Of a stretch of DNA of 64,000 nt, positions 49,178-59,087 are shown piece after piece; position 1 is the first letter of the stretch; each line of letters begins with the position of its first letter. The translations under genes and the position numbers were made by a program. Origin of the DNA: Boswellia sacra (Eukaryota; Streptophyta; Magnoliopsida; Sapindales; Burseraceae); NCBI GenBank assembly GCA_013180625.2, contig SNVD02013305.1, forward strand, positions 558,001-622,000. The letters are read 5' to 3'. The notes beneath the pieces were generated by a model. That model ran no database searches and was not told the origin of the DNA. It saw nothing but the letters and a program-made list of their open reading frames with translations.

Positions 49178-50929
49178 TTTTAGATTTAACATGTGTCAAA
49201 GCAGTGCACTTTTCATTGGACACGTGTCAACCGATGCACCATTCACGGGTCATATTAAAAATGTGTTTAGGCTATCTTCCCAAGCTCTAAGTGTTCTCCG
49301 GAAATTATCCTGTGTAACATAACTGACTTCCTCAATCTATTTTGAGAAGTCCTTAATAATAAATTTCCGAGAAAGGGTAATGGTCAGGAATACCAATTAC
49401 GCAAATATTTATATATCTAAACAAAATAATGTTTAATAACAATCATCTTAACTTAGACTTTAATCGGTGGTTAATCACAAAATACATGAGAAAATAAATT
49501 ATCAATGTATGTATGCAATTTATGAAGGAAAAAAAATTTAGCAATAAAAATATTGCTGAAAAGATGTTCAAGTTTATCCTTTTCTTTGATACCTTTTGGT
49601 TGTCTTGAACAAATAGAAGAGAATTGCATTGTAAAATGAAGAAAGATAATCATATTGGACCAACAAAGTAATATATTTATTTATAATTTTTTAAATATAT
49701 ATAGAAAGTGTGTTAGATTAACTAAGATACGATTGGAATGGGAGCCCTTAAATTAGAAATTAGATCGTCATTGTCGATAAATTTTGTAGGTCAACAGACA
49801 ACAGCGGGACAGGTAGAAATTATATAATATTCAAAGACGGAAGATAGATTTCGTTTTCTGTTAATAAATTTGGGTCTTTTATAGTCTACTTTTCAACCCG
49901 GCCAACAAATGGTGATAATACATTGTTTTCGCTTTCAAGTTCTAATGTCAGCGGTGAAGTTTCGAGATGATAAGAAAACTTTCAATGTCGACGGTGAGAT
50001 TTTCTGTACTTCTAAAATTGACCATTTTTGAAATTCTTTATTAAACATCAAAAATAAAAAAATTTCCTTATTTATTCTTAAAATAATTTTATTTCGATAT
50101 TCTAATGAGTTTTCTTTCAGTTTTCTTGTTATTCTACTTTCATATTTCTTTAAGTAATTACAATTTAAAATCCAATCATTTCAATTGTTTGTATATATAA
50201 TTTCTTTACATATACAAAAGATTAAACAGGATTGTCAAACAAAATTGGATTTGAACGTTATTTGGTCAATACTGGAAACTGCAGAGAACTTATTAGTATG
50301 AAAATTGACACACATACAATTAAGTTCAGCAAAGGCAGGGAAAGACTCGTGATTTCTCCAAATCCTTTAGGGTTTCTCCAAATCATACATTGGGCACAGG
50401 CCACAATAATTTCCACAACCATTGGCATTGGGCACAGGCCTCTTCCATCGCAAAAATCATTACCACCGCCAACAGAATGATCCCCACCGTGCCATCATTT
50501 GACCAAAAAAAAAAAAAAAAAGAAAAGATTCAATACAATTAATGTTTTAATTCCAAAAATTGAGTATGTAAGTAATGATGAGAGAATTGATTCTTCATTG
50601 TTACAATATCTGGATGTCAAGTCTGCAGCTTAAAACGTAAACGAGGACAAAAAAAAAACTTGAATTTTCATTAATATGACTAATTATTCTAAGCAGAACA
50701 CAAGTATCGATTGTAGGGATTCATAGCTCGATATCGAGAACAGAATACCTGGGTTGTTTCAGGGAATGCACCCGCCGGAGGAAAAAGAGTTGGTTCAACG
50801 GCCTACATTGAGAACTGAATTAGTGATGACAGCAGAAGCATTTCCTAAAAATGAAGGAAATGGCATTTCACTCTCTAAAGCTTCATCATTTGCTGAGATA
50901 AGACCGAACACACTTCTATCAGATGGGAG

Positions 50930-51129
50930 TGTTACGGATCGCTTCCGCTTGCGCACAACAATAATTTTACAACAAATGGGCCACCATATATGGAGCAAGT
51001 ATCCAGCCCAAAAGACTAGTCTATTAGGTGGAGGAACTCCTCCCATATATAAGCCCTATGACCTTCCCTTAACCAATCAATGTGGGACTCCCAAATGAGG
51101 ATTATCCAAATGGGGATCCTCCTATAACA
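50930..51129 (-). repeat. TRIM 3' LTR
   Basis: 200-bp terminal repeat; downstream repeat in the element's own orientation. Confidence 0.9.
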
Positions 51130-51265
51130 ATCCCCCTGCTCAGACAAGGCCTCGGCGGGTGGAGGCGCCATCCTTGTCTGAACCACCAACGATAATCCTC
51201 CACAAAGACAAGGCCACTGCTCCTCGTCTGAACCAAACAAGTCCACACATTGCTGTCTTGGGTTG

Positions 51266-51277
51266 GCTCTGATACCA
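51266..51277 (-). other. TRIM primer binding site (tRNA-Met type)
   Basis: Minus strand reads TGGTATCAGAGC two bases inside the 5' LTR, the standard copia-type primer site for the initiator methionine tRNA. Confidence 0.9.
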
Positions 51278-51279
51278 CT

Positions 51280-51480
51280 TGTTACGGATCGCTTCCGCTT
51301 GCGCACAACAATAATTTTTTCAACAAATGGGCCACCATATATGGAGCAAGTATCCAGCCCAAAAGACTAGTCTATTAGGTGGAGGAACTCCTCCCATATA
51401 TAAGCCCTATGACCTTCCCTTAACCAATCAATGTGGGACTCCCAAATGAGGATTATCCAAATGGGGATCCTCCTATAACA
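51280..51480 (-). repeat. TRIM 5' LTR
   Basis: 201-bp terminal repeat, the upstream copy in the element's own orientation. Its antisense supplies the stop codon at 51453 for the interrupted LecRK frame. Confidence 0.9.
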
Positions 51481-52744
51481 GGGAGATCTGGCAACATCAC
51501 ATCACCATCCAGATACTGCATCACCTGCCTCATGTTAGGCCTTACTGCTGGATTACTGTGTGAGCAGAAAAGGCCTATTTTCAGAACTAACTCCATTTGA
51601 TCCTTCTCATAAGTACCTTCCAATCTTGGATCACTAGCGTCGAGAATAGATCCTCTTTTCCAGCAATCAGTGACCCAGTAAACCAAATTTGCCGTTTCAG
51701 GCAATGCTTCTTGCTCTATAGGCCTCCTTCCACAAGCCACCTCAAGGATAAAAACTCCGAAAGCATAGACATCTGCGCTGATAGTTGCCTTTCCAGTTCT
51801 CATTATAAGCTCTGGAGCCACATAACCAAAAGTTCCTACCAGGTTAGTGGTTTGTGGATTGCTACCATGATCATATAACCTAGCAAGGCCAAAATCTCCT
51901 AACTTTCCGTTTAGGTCAGCATCTAAAAGAACATTACCAGGTTTTATGTCTCTGTGTAAAACAACTTGTTCCCACTCTTCATGGAGGTAAAGAAGGCCAG
52001 AAGCTATTCCTCTAATAATTTGATATCGCTGAGACCAATTGAGATTTGGTTTTGTGTTGCTATATAAAAATTTGTCCAGGCTTCCATTAGGCATATAATC
52101 ATAGACCAAGAGGAACTCTCTCCTTCTCCTGCAATAGCCACGGAGTTGCACCAAGTTCCGATGCCTTAGCCTTCCCATGCTTGCAATCTCAGCCACAAAT
52201 TCCTTCATCCCCTGTTTCGAATCATGGGAGACTTTCTTGACCGCGAATTGTACATTAGGCGAAGGTAGCACACCTCTATAAACCTTTCCGAACCCACCTT
52301 TTCCAACGAGCTCTTTGTCTGTGAAGCCTTTGGTTGCTTTGTATAGATTCTTGTAGGAGAACCTTTGAGGACCACATTCTCTTTCCCAGTCTTCACAAAC
52401 TTCTTCATATTTCTTCTTCCTCACTAGGTAAATGACTCCAGCGATTGTTATCAATACAACCACCACCAATACAACAAATACTACAACAAGAATTATAATT
52501 GTTCGGGTGTTATTAGCTTTCACCAATGGTGGAGGAATTGGGGGAAGATTCGACATATTAAGAGTTTGGGCTTGTCCATCCCTGTTGAAGCTCCAACCGA
52601 GAATATACTTGTCACTTACACGTTGACCATTTGAAGCAGAGAAACCAACAAACATGACATCGGAGACAATTTGAGAAAGATCGATCTTGGTTGACAAGAG
52701 AGGTCTGTTTGGTTTCGAGATTTCTACTGGTGCTAGCGATACAT

Positions 52745-53191
52745 TGTGAGTGGGTGAAGGCATTTTGCCTTTCACCCAAACCCACATCGGTGGGAAATTA
52801 ATTTTAAGTGGGGAGGTTAGGCTATATATTAAAGCCTCCTCCTCCCCTTATACTTGCACCAAGCTTATGTATTAAGCTTTTCACTTCTTCCTCCCACATA
52901 ATCTCCTCCATTCTAATTGTGAGAGAGATTGTAATATTTTTCTTCATAGTGAAATATTTTCGGTCTTGTCTCGTGGAGGTTTCCCTCAAATTGAGGGTTT
53001 TATCACGTTAAATATTTGTGCCTTTATTTTCTTTATTGCCTTTAGTTTATTTATTGTGGAAGGCTGAGCCGCCCAAGTTGTCTATTTTATTTATTGTGGA
53101 GGGCAGTGCCACCCAAATTGTTATTTCTAACATAACAATTTGTTTCTTGTCTTTTATTTGAGCTGCGGTAGGAGTGTTCAATCTCCTAACA
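52745..53191 (+). repeat. Copia 5' LTR
   Basis: 447 bp, TG...CA ends. Compared with the 3' LTR it differs by T/C in GTCTTGTC(T/C)CGTGG and by G/A in TTTATT(G/A)TGGAGG; otherwise identical by eye. It should hold the promoter; a TATATATTAAAG stretch lies near 52823. Read in antisense it supplies an ATG at 52787 in frame with the LecRK remainder. Confidence 0.95.
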
Positions 53192-53192
53192 G

Positions 53193-53204
53193 TGGTATCA
53201 GAGC
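53193..53204 (+). other. Copia primer binding site
   Basis: TGGTATCAGAGC, one base after the 5' LTR, complementary to the 3' end of initiator tRNA-Met. Confidence 0.93.
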
Positions 53205-53404
53205 GTTGATTGCGAAGGCAGAGCCAAGGGTTAGGACAGTGAGTGGTTACTTGTATGGTTATATACATGTCTAGGAAAGCTTTGTCAAAAAGACGATAAG
53301 AGTCTAAGGAGACTGGATTTTAAGTGGGACCGCTTGTGACCCCTCCAGTGTTTCCTGGAAGCTTTCCTGGTGTATATTAAATCGTACCGGCACTTACTAC
53401 TATT

Positions 53405-53505
53405 CTTGGTTACTGTTTAGCAGTGGTGTACGTATACGGATACTGTTACTGTTCACGTATACGATACTATTCAAGGGTACTGTTCACATATACGGTACTG
53501 TTCAC
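53405..53505 (+). repeat. TACTGTTCAC repeats in the copia leader
   Basis: The untranslated leader before gag carries several degenerate copies of a TACTGTT-CAC-TATACG type unit. They create a long upstream open reading in frame with gag from 53423. The real gag start is more likely the ATG at 53516. Confidence 0.7.
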
Positions 53506-53515
53506 TACAAGACAA

Positions 53516-56500
53516 ATGGCAGCCAAATTCAAGATAGAGAAGTTCGATGGAAACAACTTTGGGCTATGGAAAATTAAAATAAAGGCTATCTTGAGAAAAG
53601 AAAATTGCCTTGAAGCAATTGATGGAAGACCGGAAAATATGCAAGATGAAAATAAATGGGAGAAGATAGATGGTGATGCGATGGTAAGTCTACATCTAGC
53701 AGTTGCAGATGAAGTGCTGTCAAGTATTCAAGAATTAAACTCTGCAAAGGAGATTTGGGATACTTTGACAAGTTTGTATGAAGCCAAATCTCTACACAAC
53801 AAAATTTTCTTGAAAAGGAAGCTGTACACTCTTCGTATGTCAGAAACCACTCCGGTGACTGAACATATCAACACTTTGAAGACGTTATTCTCTCAACTCT
53901 CAACCATGGAGCATAACATAGAAGAGAAGGAACGTGCTGAGCTTCTACTTCAGAGTCTACCTGATTCATATGATAATCTCATCCTCAACTTGGCAAATGG
54001 TTCAATGAAGTCATCTCTAATCTTTAATGATGTTGCGGCTGCTGTCTTAGAAGAAGAAAGCAGACGTAAAAACAAGGAAGACAGAATAATGACTTCTCAA
54101 CATGCAGAGGCTTTATCCGCCAACAGAGGGAGATCAAGGGAACGTGGTTCCAGTGGGAGTCACAATCAGAACAGGGGAAAGTCTAAAGGAAGGAAGTTTA
54201 TTAAATGCTACCATTGTGGAAAGCAAGGGCACGTGAAAAACGAGTGTTGGCATCTTAAGAAGAATGGAGAGGGAAACAGCAAAGGAAAAGAATCTGAGTC
54301 GTCAGGATCTCAGGGTTGTGTAGCAAGTACTTCAGGGAATGGCGAAATCTTGTGCAGCGAGGCAACAACAGTTGTGGAAGGCAGAAAAAGGTTTGCTGAT
54401 ATATGGTTAATTGATTCAGCAGCAACATGGCATATGACTTCTAGAAGAGATTGGTTCTATCAATATAAACCTATCTCAGAAGGGTCTGTGTACATGGGTG
54501 ATGATCATGCCTTAAAAATCGTTGGTATTGGAACCATCAAAGTAAAAATGTTTGATGGTACGATTCGCACTATCCAAGATGTACGACATGTGACTGGCTT
54601 GAAGAAAATTTTGCTATCGATGGGACAGTTGGATGACCTCGGATGTGAGTTCCATACGAAAAATGGGACTATGAAGGTTGTCAGAGGCGCACTTGTGGTG
54701 ATGAAGGCAGAAAAGATTGCTGCTAACCTATACATGCTCCATGGAGAAACGTTTCAGGAGGCAAAAACAGCAGTTGCTAGTTCTGAAGAAGAATTGTCTA
54801 TGATATGGCATCAAAGACTTGGCCATATATCCGAAAAGGGTTTGAAGATTCTCTCTGATCGAAAACTGCTTCCTGGAATCAAAACTGTAAGTTTACCATT
54901 CTGTGAGCATTGTGTTATTAGCAAGCAGAGTAGACTGAGTTTTAGCAGATCTATTGGTAGGAGTAAAAACGTTCTAGACTTGATTCATTCTGATGTTTGG
55001 GAATCACCGGTTACGTCCCTAGGAGGAGCAAACTACTTTGTATTGTTTGTGGATGATTATTCTAGGAGATGTTGGGTGTATGTCATCAAGAAAAAGTCAG
55101 ATGTATTTCCTGTATTCAAAGCCTTCAAAACACAAGTGGAACTTGAATCCGGAAAAAGGATCAAGTGTTTGAGGACAGATAATGGGAGAGAATTTTGCAA
55201 CAAGGAGTTTGACGCATTTTGCAGTCAAGAAGGTATAAAACGGCAGAAGACAGTTGCTTACACACCACAACAAAATGGAGTGGCAGAGCGGACAAATAGA
55301 ACTCTCGCAGAAAGAATGAGAGCGTTACTGAGGACTGCGGGTTTACCCAATACATTTTGGGCAGAAGCAGCCACTACAGCCTGTTACTTGATAAATAGGT
55401 CTCCATCAACAACAATTGAGATGAAGACACCTATGGAGATGTGGACTGGTAAGCCAACTGATTATTCCTCCCTTCATATTTTCGGATGTCCTGCTTATGT
55501 GATGTATCATGACCAAGAAAGAACGAAGCTGGATCCAAAATCCAGGAAATGTATCTTCTTGGGATATGCTGATGGAGTAAAGGGGTATCGCTTATGGGAT
55601 CCTACTGCCCATAAGATTGTCATCAGCAGGGATGTTGTCTTTATAGAAGACATATTTAAATGTGAAGAAAGTGATAGCACGAAGAAAAATGTTGAGACTA
55701 TATCAATACAGGAAGAAACAGTTTCTTCTGAAGCAATACCAGAACATGATGATCAAGAACCAGTTGAGTCTGAAGCACCTAAAGTCCATCGATCAACTCG
55801 AGAAAGAAGGGAACCTTCTTGGCACTCAGAATATGTGATGGCAAGCAATGTTGCATACTGTCTCCTAACAAAAGATGGGGAGCCTTCCACCTTTCAGGAG
55901 GCTATAAAAAGTTCTGATGCATCTCTATGGATGACAGCAATGCATGAAGAGATGGAAGCTTTAGACAAAAACAAGACATGGGATCTTGTGCCACTACCAC
56001 ATGGAAGAAAAGCCATCGGAAACAAATGGGTCTACAAGATCAAACGTGATGGGAATGATCAAGTGGAGCGGTATCGTGCTAGACTGGTGGTCAAAGGATA
56101 TGCTCAGAAAGAAGGAGTTGATTTCAATGAGATATTCTCTCCTGTGGTAAGACTTACAACAATTCGAGCAGTCTTGGCTATGTGTGCTACTTTTGACTTA
56201 CACTTAGAGCAGTTAGATGTAAAAACTGCATTTCTTCATGGAGAACTTGAAGAAGAAATTTATATGCTCCAACCGGAAGGTTTTGTTAAAGAAGGAAAAG
56301 AAAACTTGGTTTGCAGGTTGACCAAATCTCTGTACGGCTTAAAACAGGCGCCAAGGTGTTGGTACAAGAGATTTGATTCATTCATCATCAGCCTTGGGTA
56401 CAACAGACTCAGTTCAGATCATTGTACTTATTACAAGAGGTTTGAGGAAGACTTTATCATTTTGCTGTTGTACGTGGACGATATGTTGGTAACAGGCACT

Positions 56501-57436
56501 AACAAAGATCAGGTCCAAGAATTAAAGGCACAATTGGCTAGGGGATTTGAAATGAAGGATTTAGGACCGGCAAACAAGATTCTAGGGATGCAAATTCACC
56601 GAGACAGAAAAAACAGGAAGATTTGGCTATCTCAAAAGAACTACTTGAAGAAAATCTTGCGTCGCTTCAACATGCAAGATTGTAAGCCAATTTCTACCCC
56701 ATTTCCTGTTAATCATAAATTATCCTCAAGTATGAGTCCTAGCAATGAAGCGGAGAGGATAGAAATGTCTCGAGTACTGTATGCATCAGCAGTAGGGAGC
56801 CTAATGTATGCTATGATTTGTACAAGACCAGACATTGCACAAGCAGTGGGAGCAGTCAGTAGATTCATGGCTAATCCGGGAAGAGAGCATTGGAATTCTG
56901 TTAAGAGGATCCTTAGATACATCAAAGGAACCTCTGATGCTGCACTATGCTATGGAGGATCAGAGTTCATTGTCAGGGGCTATGTTGATTCAGATTTTGC
57001 TGGAGATATTGACAAAAGGAAGTCCACTACAGGCTATGTGTTTACACTTGCAGGAGGTGCTGTGAGCTGGGTATCCAAACTTCAAACTGTTGTGGCTCTA
57101 TCTACAACAGAAGCAGAGTATATGGCAGCTACACAAGCTTGCAAGGAAGCTGTTTGGATCAAAAGGTTATTGGAGGAACTCGGGCACAAACAAGAGAAGA
57201 TTTCTTTATTTTGTGACAGTCAGAGTGCCTTGCATATTGCAAGGAATCTAGCCTTTCATTCAAGAACGAAGCACATAGGAGTTCAATATCATTATGTACG
57301 AGAAGTAGTAGAAGACGGAATAGTGGATATGCAGAAAATCCACACGAAGGACAACATAGCAGATGCATTAACCAAACCAATCAATGCTGACAAGTTCATC
57401 TGGTGTAGGACGTCTTGTGGCCTGTTAGAGACGTGA
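53516..57436 (+). CDS. Copia gag-pol polyprotein, open
   Basis: 1306-residue single frame without stops. The order is that of Ty1/copia: gag of the UBN2 type (about residues 1-220), a CCHC zinc knuckle (CYHCGKQGHVKNEC, about 234-247), aspartic protease with IDSAATWHMT, GAG-pre-integrase HHCC zinc region (WHQRLGH ... FCEHC), integrase core with D,D,E residues (HSDVW, FVDDYS, RTDNGREF, NGVAERTNRT), reverse transcriptase with LLYVDDMLV, and RNase H (DSDFAGD ... STTEAEY ... CDSQSAL ... TKHIGVQYH). The protease has Ala where DSG is usual. The start at 53516 gives MAAKFKIEKFDGNN; an in-frame start 93 bases upstream exists but lies in the leader repeats. The open frame plus near-identical LTRs suggest recent activity. 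Confidence 0.95.
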   Translation: MAAKFKIEKFDGNNFGLWKIKIKAILRKENCLEAIDGRPENMQDENKWEKIDGDAMVSLHLAVADEVLSSIQELNSAKEIWDTLTSLYEAKSLHNKIFLKRKLYTLRMSETTPVTEHINTLKTLFSQLSTMEHNIEEKERAELLLQSLPDSYDNLILNLANGSMKSSLIFNDVAAAVLEEESRRKNKEDRIMTSQHAEALSANRGRSRERGSSGSHNQNRGKSKGRKFIKCYHCGKQGHVKNECWHLKKNGEGNSKGKESESSGSQGCVASTSGNGEILCSEATTVVEGRKRFADIWLIDSAATWHMTSRRDWFYQYKPISEGSVYMGDDHALKIVGIGTIKVKMFDGTIRTIQDVRHVTGLKKILLSMGQLDDLGCEFHTKNGTMKVVRGALVVMKAEKIAANLYMLHGETFQEAKTAVASSEEELSMIWHQRLGHISEKGLKILSDRKLLPGIKTVSLPFCEHCVISKQSRLSFSRSIGRSKNVLDLIHSDVWESPVTSLGGANYFVLFVDDYSRRCWVYVIKKKSDVFPVFKAFKTQVELESGKRIKCLRTDNGREFCNKEFDAFCSQEGIKRQKTVAYTPQQNGVAERTNRTLAERMRALLRTAGLPNTFWAEAATTACYLINRSPSTTIEMKTPMEMWTGKPTDYSSLHIFGCPAYVMYHDQERTKLDPKSRKCIFLGYADGVKGYRLWDPTAHKIVISRDVVFIEDIFKCEESDSTKKNVETISIQEETVSSEAIPEHDDQEPVESEAPKVHRSTRERREPSWHSEYVMASNVAYCLLTKDGEPSTFQEAIKSSDASLWMTAMHEEMEALDKNKTWDLVPLPHGRKAIGNKWVYKIKRDGNDQVERYRARLVVKGYAQKEGVDFNEIFSPVVRLTTIRAVLAMCATFDLHLEQLDVKTAFLHGELEEEIYMLQPEGFVKEGKENLVCRLTKSLYGLKQAPRCWYKRFDSFIISLGYNRLSSDHCTYYKRFEEDFIILLLYVDDMLVTGTNKDQVQELKAQLARGFEMKDLGPANKILGMQIHRDRKNRKIWLSQKNYLKKILRRFNMQDCKPISTPFPVNHKLSSSMSPSNEAERIEMSRVLYASAVGSLMYAMICTRPDIAQAVGAVSRFMANPGREHWNSVKRILRYIKGTSDAALCYGGSEFIVRGYVDSDFAGDIDKRKSTTGYVFTLAGGAVSWVSKLQTVVALSTTEAEYMAATQACKEAVWIKRLLEELGHKQEKISLFCDSQSALHIARNLAFHSRTKHIGVQYHYVREVVEDGIVDMQKIHTKDNIADALTKPINADKFIWCRTSCGLLET

Positions 57437-57477
57437 GCAGCATGTATAGAGACAAGACTGAAAGGAAAAATGCCTTC

Positions 57478-57488
57478 AAGTGGGAGAA
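57478..57488 (+). other. Copia polypurine tract
   Basis: AAGTGGGAGAA directly before the 3' LTR, the expected plus-strand primer position. Confidence 0.8.
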
Positions 57489-57935
57489 TGTGAGTGGGTG
57501 AAGGCATTTTGCCTTTCACCCAAACCCACATCGGTGGGAAATTAATTTTAAGTGGGGAGGTTAGGCTATATATTAAAGCCTCCTCCTCCCCTTATACTTG
57601 CACCAAGCTTATGTATTAAGCTTTTCACTTCTTCCTCCCACATAATCTCCTCCATTCTAATTGTGAGAGAGATTGTAATATTTTTCTTCATAGTGAAATA
57701 TTTTCGGTCTTGTCCCGTGGAGGTTTCCCTCAAATTGAGGGTTTTATCACGTTAAATATTTGTGCCTTTATTTTCTTTATTGCCTTTAGTTTATTTATTG
57801 TGGAAGGCTGAGCCGCCCAAGTTGTCTATTTTATTTATTATGGAGGGCAGTGCCACCCAAATTGTTATTTCTAACATAACAATTTGTTTCTTGTCTTTTA
57901 TTTGAGCTGCGGTAGGAGTGTTCAATCTCCTAACA
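57489..57935 (+). repeat. Copia 3' LTR
   Basis: 447 bp, same length as the 5' LTR, two mismatches by eye, ending directly before the second TACAT duplication. Confidence 0.95.
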
Positions 57936-58577
57936 TACATTAAGTAATTTTTCGGTTCCGTCGTAGTCTATCCAAACTTGCATTGGATTTCCACTTTGTA
58001 GCTCCAAGGTTGTTTTGTTCTTCCCTTCTTTGTCGGAGAAATAAGCTGCTGGTTCTGATTCAACAGACACCACGTTGTTCACATCAATTCCCACATGGTT
58101 ACTATTTATGTCGTTGAATTCCGGGTTTTTGTAAGTATCTAGCTCAACCCCCAAGAAGGGGTATGTGGATTGGCCATTGTTGTCAACTTCGGGGAGTCCC
58201 AAATGTTGAGATGAAACAGCTTTCCTGAAGTCCATAGAAGGTGCGACGATAAAAACCATGCCATGGCCGGAAAGTAGAGAAGGATCTGGAACCATGACAA
58301 ACACAAAATTTGTGGAAAAAGAGAAAGATTTAGAGGAAGATAGGTTCAATCTGAATGGAAAAGGGTAGAATGCATGACCGGTTCCATAATAGTCAGTGTT
58401 GGTTAGCTGCAATACACCACTCGGGTGGATCTTCGCCACACCATCAAGAAACAAGCGGGATATGGAATTATTGAAGCCATGGTAGATGAACTGGTTTTCT
58501 TGTTGAGCCAAGGCCAAGGACGTCAACAATACATTAAGAAATATACAAAAGCAAAGTAATCTAAAAGCTGCAGCCAT

Positions 58578-59087
58578 TGAGGAAAGCACAACTTTTCAGA
58601 AAGGGCGGGGTTTGGCCTTTTTACTGAATGTCAAACTCCTGCAATATAAATCTTGAAATACTCATTCTCAAGCAAATGGCGTTCCAATTTTCGGCCTTTT
58701 ATTATTAGGAGCACAAGGAAAAATAGTCGGTCGATCCTCGAAGAAAAGATTAATTTGTAATCGATAACCAGCCCACTTACCAGTCGATAAATAAAAAAAA
58801 AATATTATTTTCAATATTGGTGGGCTTTGTACACCCAAATTTATTCTTCGTATTCCTTTTTTTTTAATTTAAATTCTAATTTACTACTAACATACCTTGA
58901 AGTCAATTACTCTTTAAGTGCAATCAATATAGTTGGGAAATAACTTTTTGCCCTTTTATATCCTAATTTGTATATTTATAATGTTTAAATCCCATTTCTT
59001 TAAAATTAATTTTCATTGAAAGTTTTATTAAAATTGATGAAGTTTTGCATATCTACAAGTTACAAGGAACCAAATCTCAGATATTTC
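58578..59087. other. Upstream region of LecRK copy 2
   Basis: Holds the former promoter and leader of LecRK copy 2. AT-rich, with poly-A and poly-T runs near 58793 and 58857. No other gene seen. Confidence 0.5.

Larger units (their letters stand above)
46704..50794. other. Spacer between the two LecRK copies, made of duplicated debris
   Basis: Contains the near-palindrome at 47065-47396, a PPR-gene fragment at about 47870-48008, its upstream relic at 48122-48275 and a MITE at 48977-49177. The rest (about 49.2-50.75 kb) is AT-rich with no recognised gene. Confidence 0.6.
50930..51480 (-). mobile_element. TRIM-like miniature LTR retrotransposon
   Basis: 551 bp bounded by direct copies of GGGAG (50925-50929 and 51481-51485). 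Two terminal repeats, 50930-51129 (200 bp) and 51280-51480 (201 bp), differ by about one substitution and one indel in a T run. Each starts TGTTACGG and ends TATAACA. The 150-bp interior encodes nothing. Beside the right repeat, TGGCTCTGATACCA (51264-51277) is, on the minus strand, the initiator-tRNA-Met primer site TGGTATCAGAGCC, so the element runs on the minus strand. A purine-rich stretch (AGCAGGGGGAT, minus strand) precedes the other repeat as polypurine tract. It needs enzymes from another element to move. Confidence 0.93.
52745..57935 (+). mobile_element. Intact Ty1/copia (Tork/Tnt1-like) LTR retrotransposon
   Basis: 5191 bp with 5-bp target duplications TACAT (52740-52744 and 57936-57940). 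LTRs of 447 bp at both ends start TGTGAGTGGG and end CTAACA, and differ at only two positions by eye. The primer site for initiator tRNA-Met is at 53193-53204 and a polypurine tract (AAGTGGGAGAA) ends at 57488. One open gag-pol frame fills the middle. All parts needed for autonomous movement appear present. It sits on the plus strand inside the lectin domain of the minus-strand LecRK copy 2. The lineage Tork/Tnt1 is inferred from domain order and gag style. Confidence 0.96.
50795..58577 (-). pseudogene. L-type lectin receptor kinase split by two retrotransposons (LecRK copy 2)
   Basis: Receptor-like kinase of the plasma membrane; the family senses extracellular signals in immunity and stress. 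Three host pieces remain: 57941-58577 (ATG at 58577, signal peptide, lectin domain to about residue 212), 51486-52744 (end of lectin domain, membrane span TIIILVVVFVVLVVVVLI, and a whole kinase domain) and 50795-50929 (last 44 residues and TGA). Kinase motifs are intact: [37 protein letters not shown]. Leaving out the two insertions and one copy of each target duplication, the lengths add to 2031 nt, one frame of 676 residues with no other break. So the gene was probably sound until the insertions. As it stands no full receptor can be made, though the kinase part is open from an ATG in the antisense LTR (52787) to a stop in the TRIM (51453). Confidence 0.92.
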
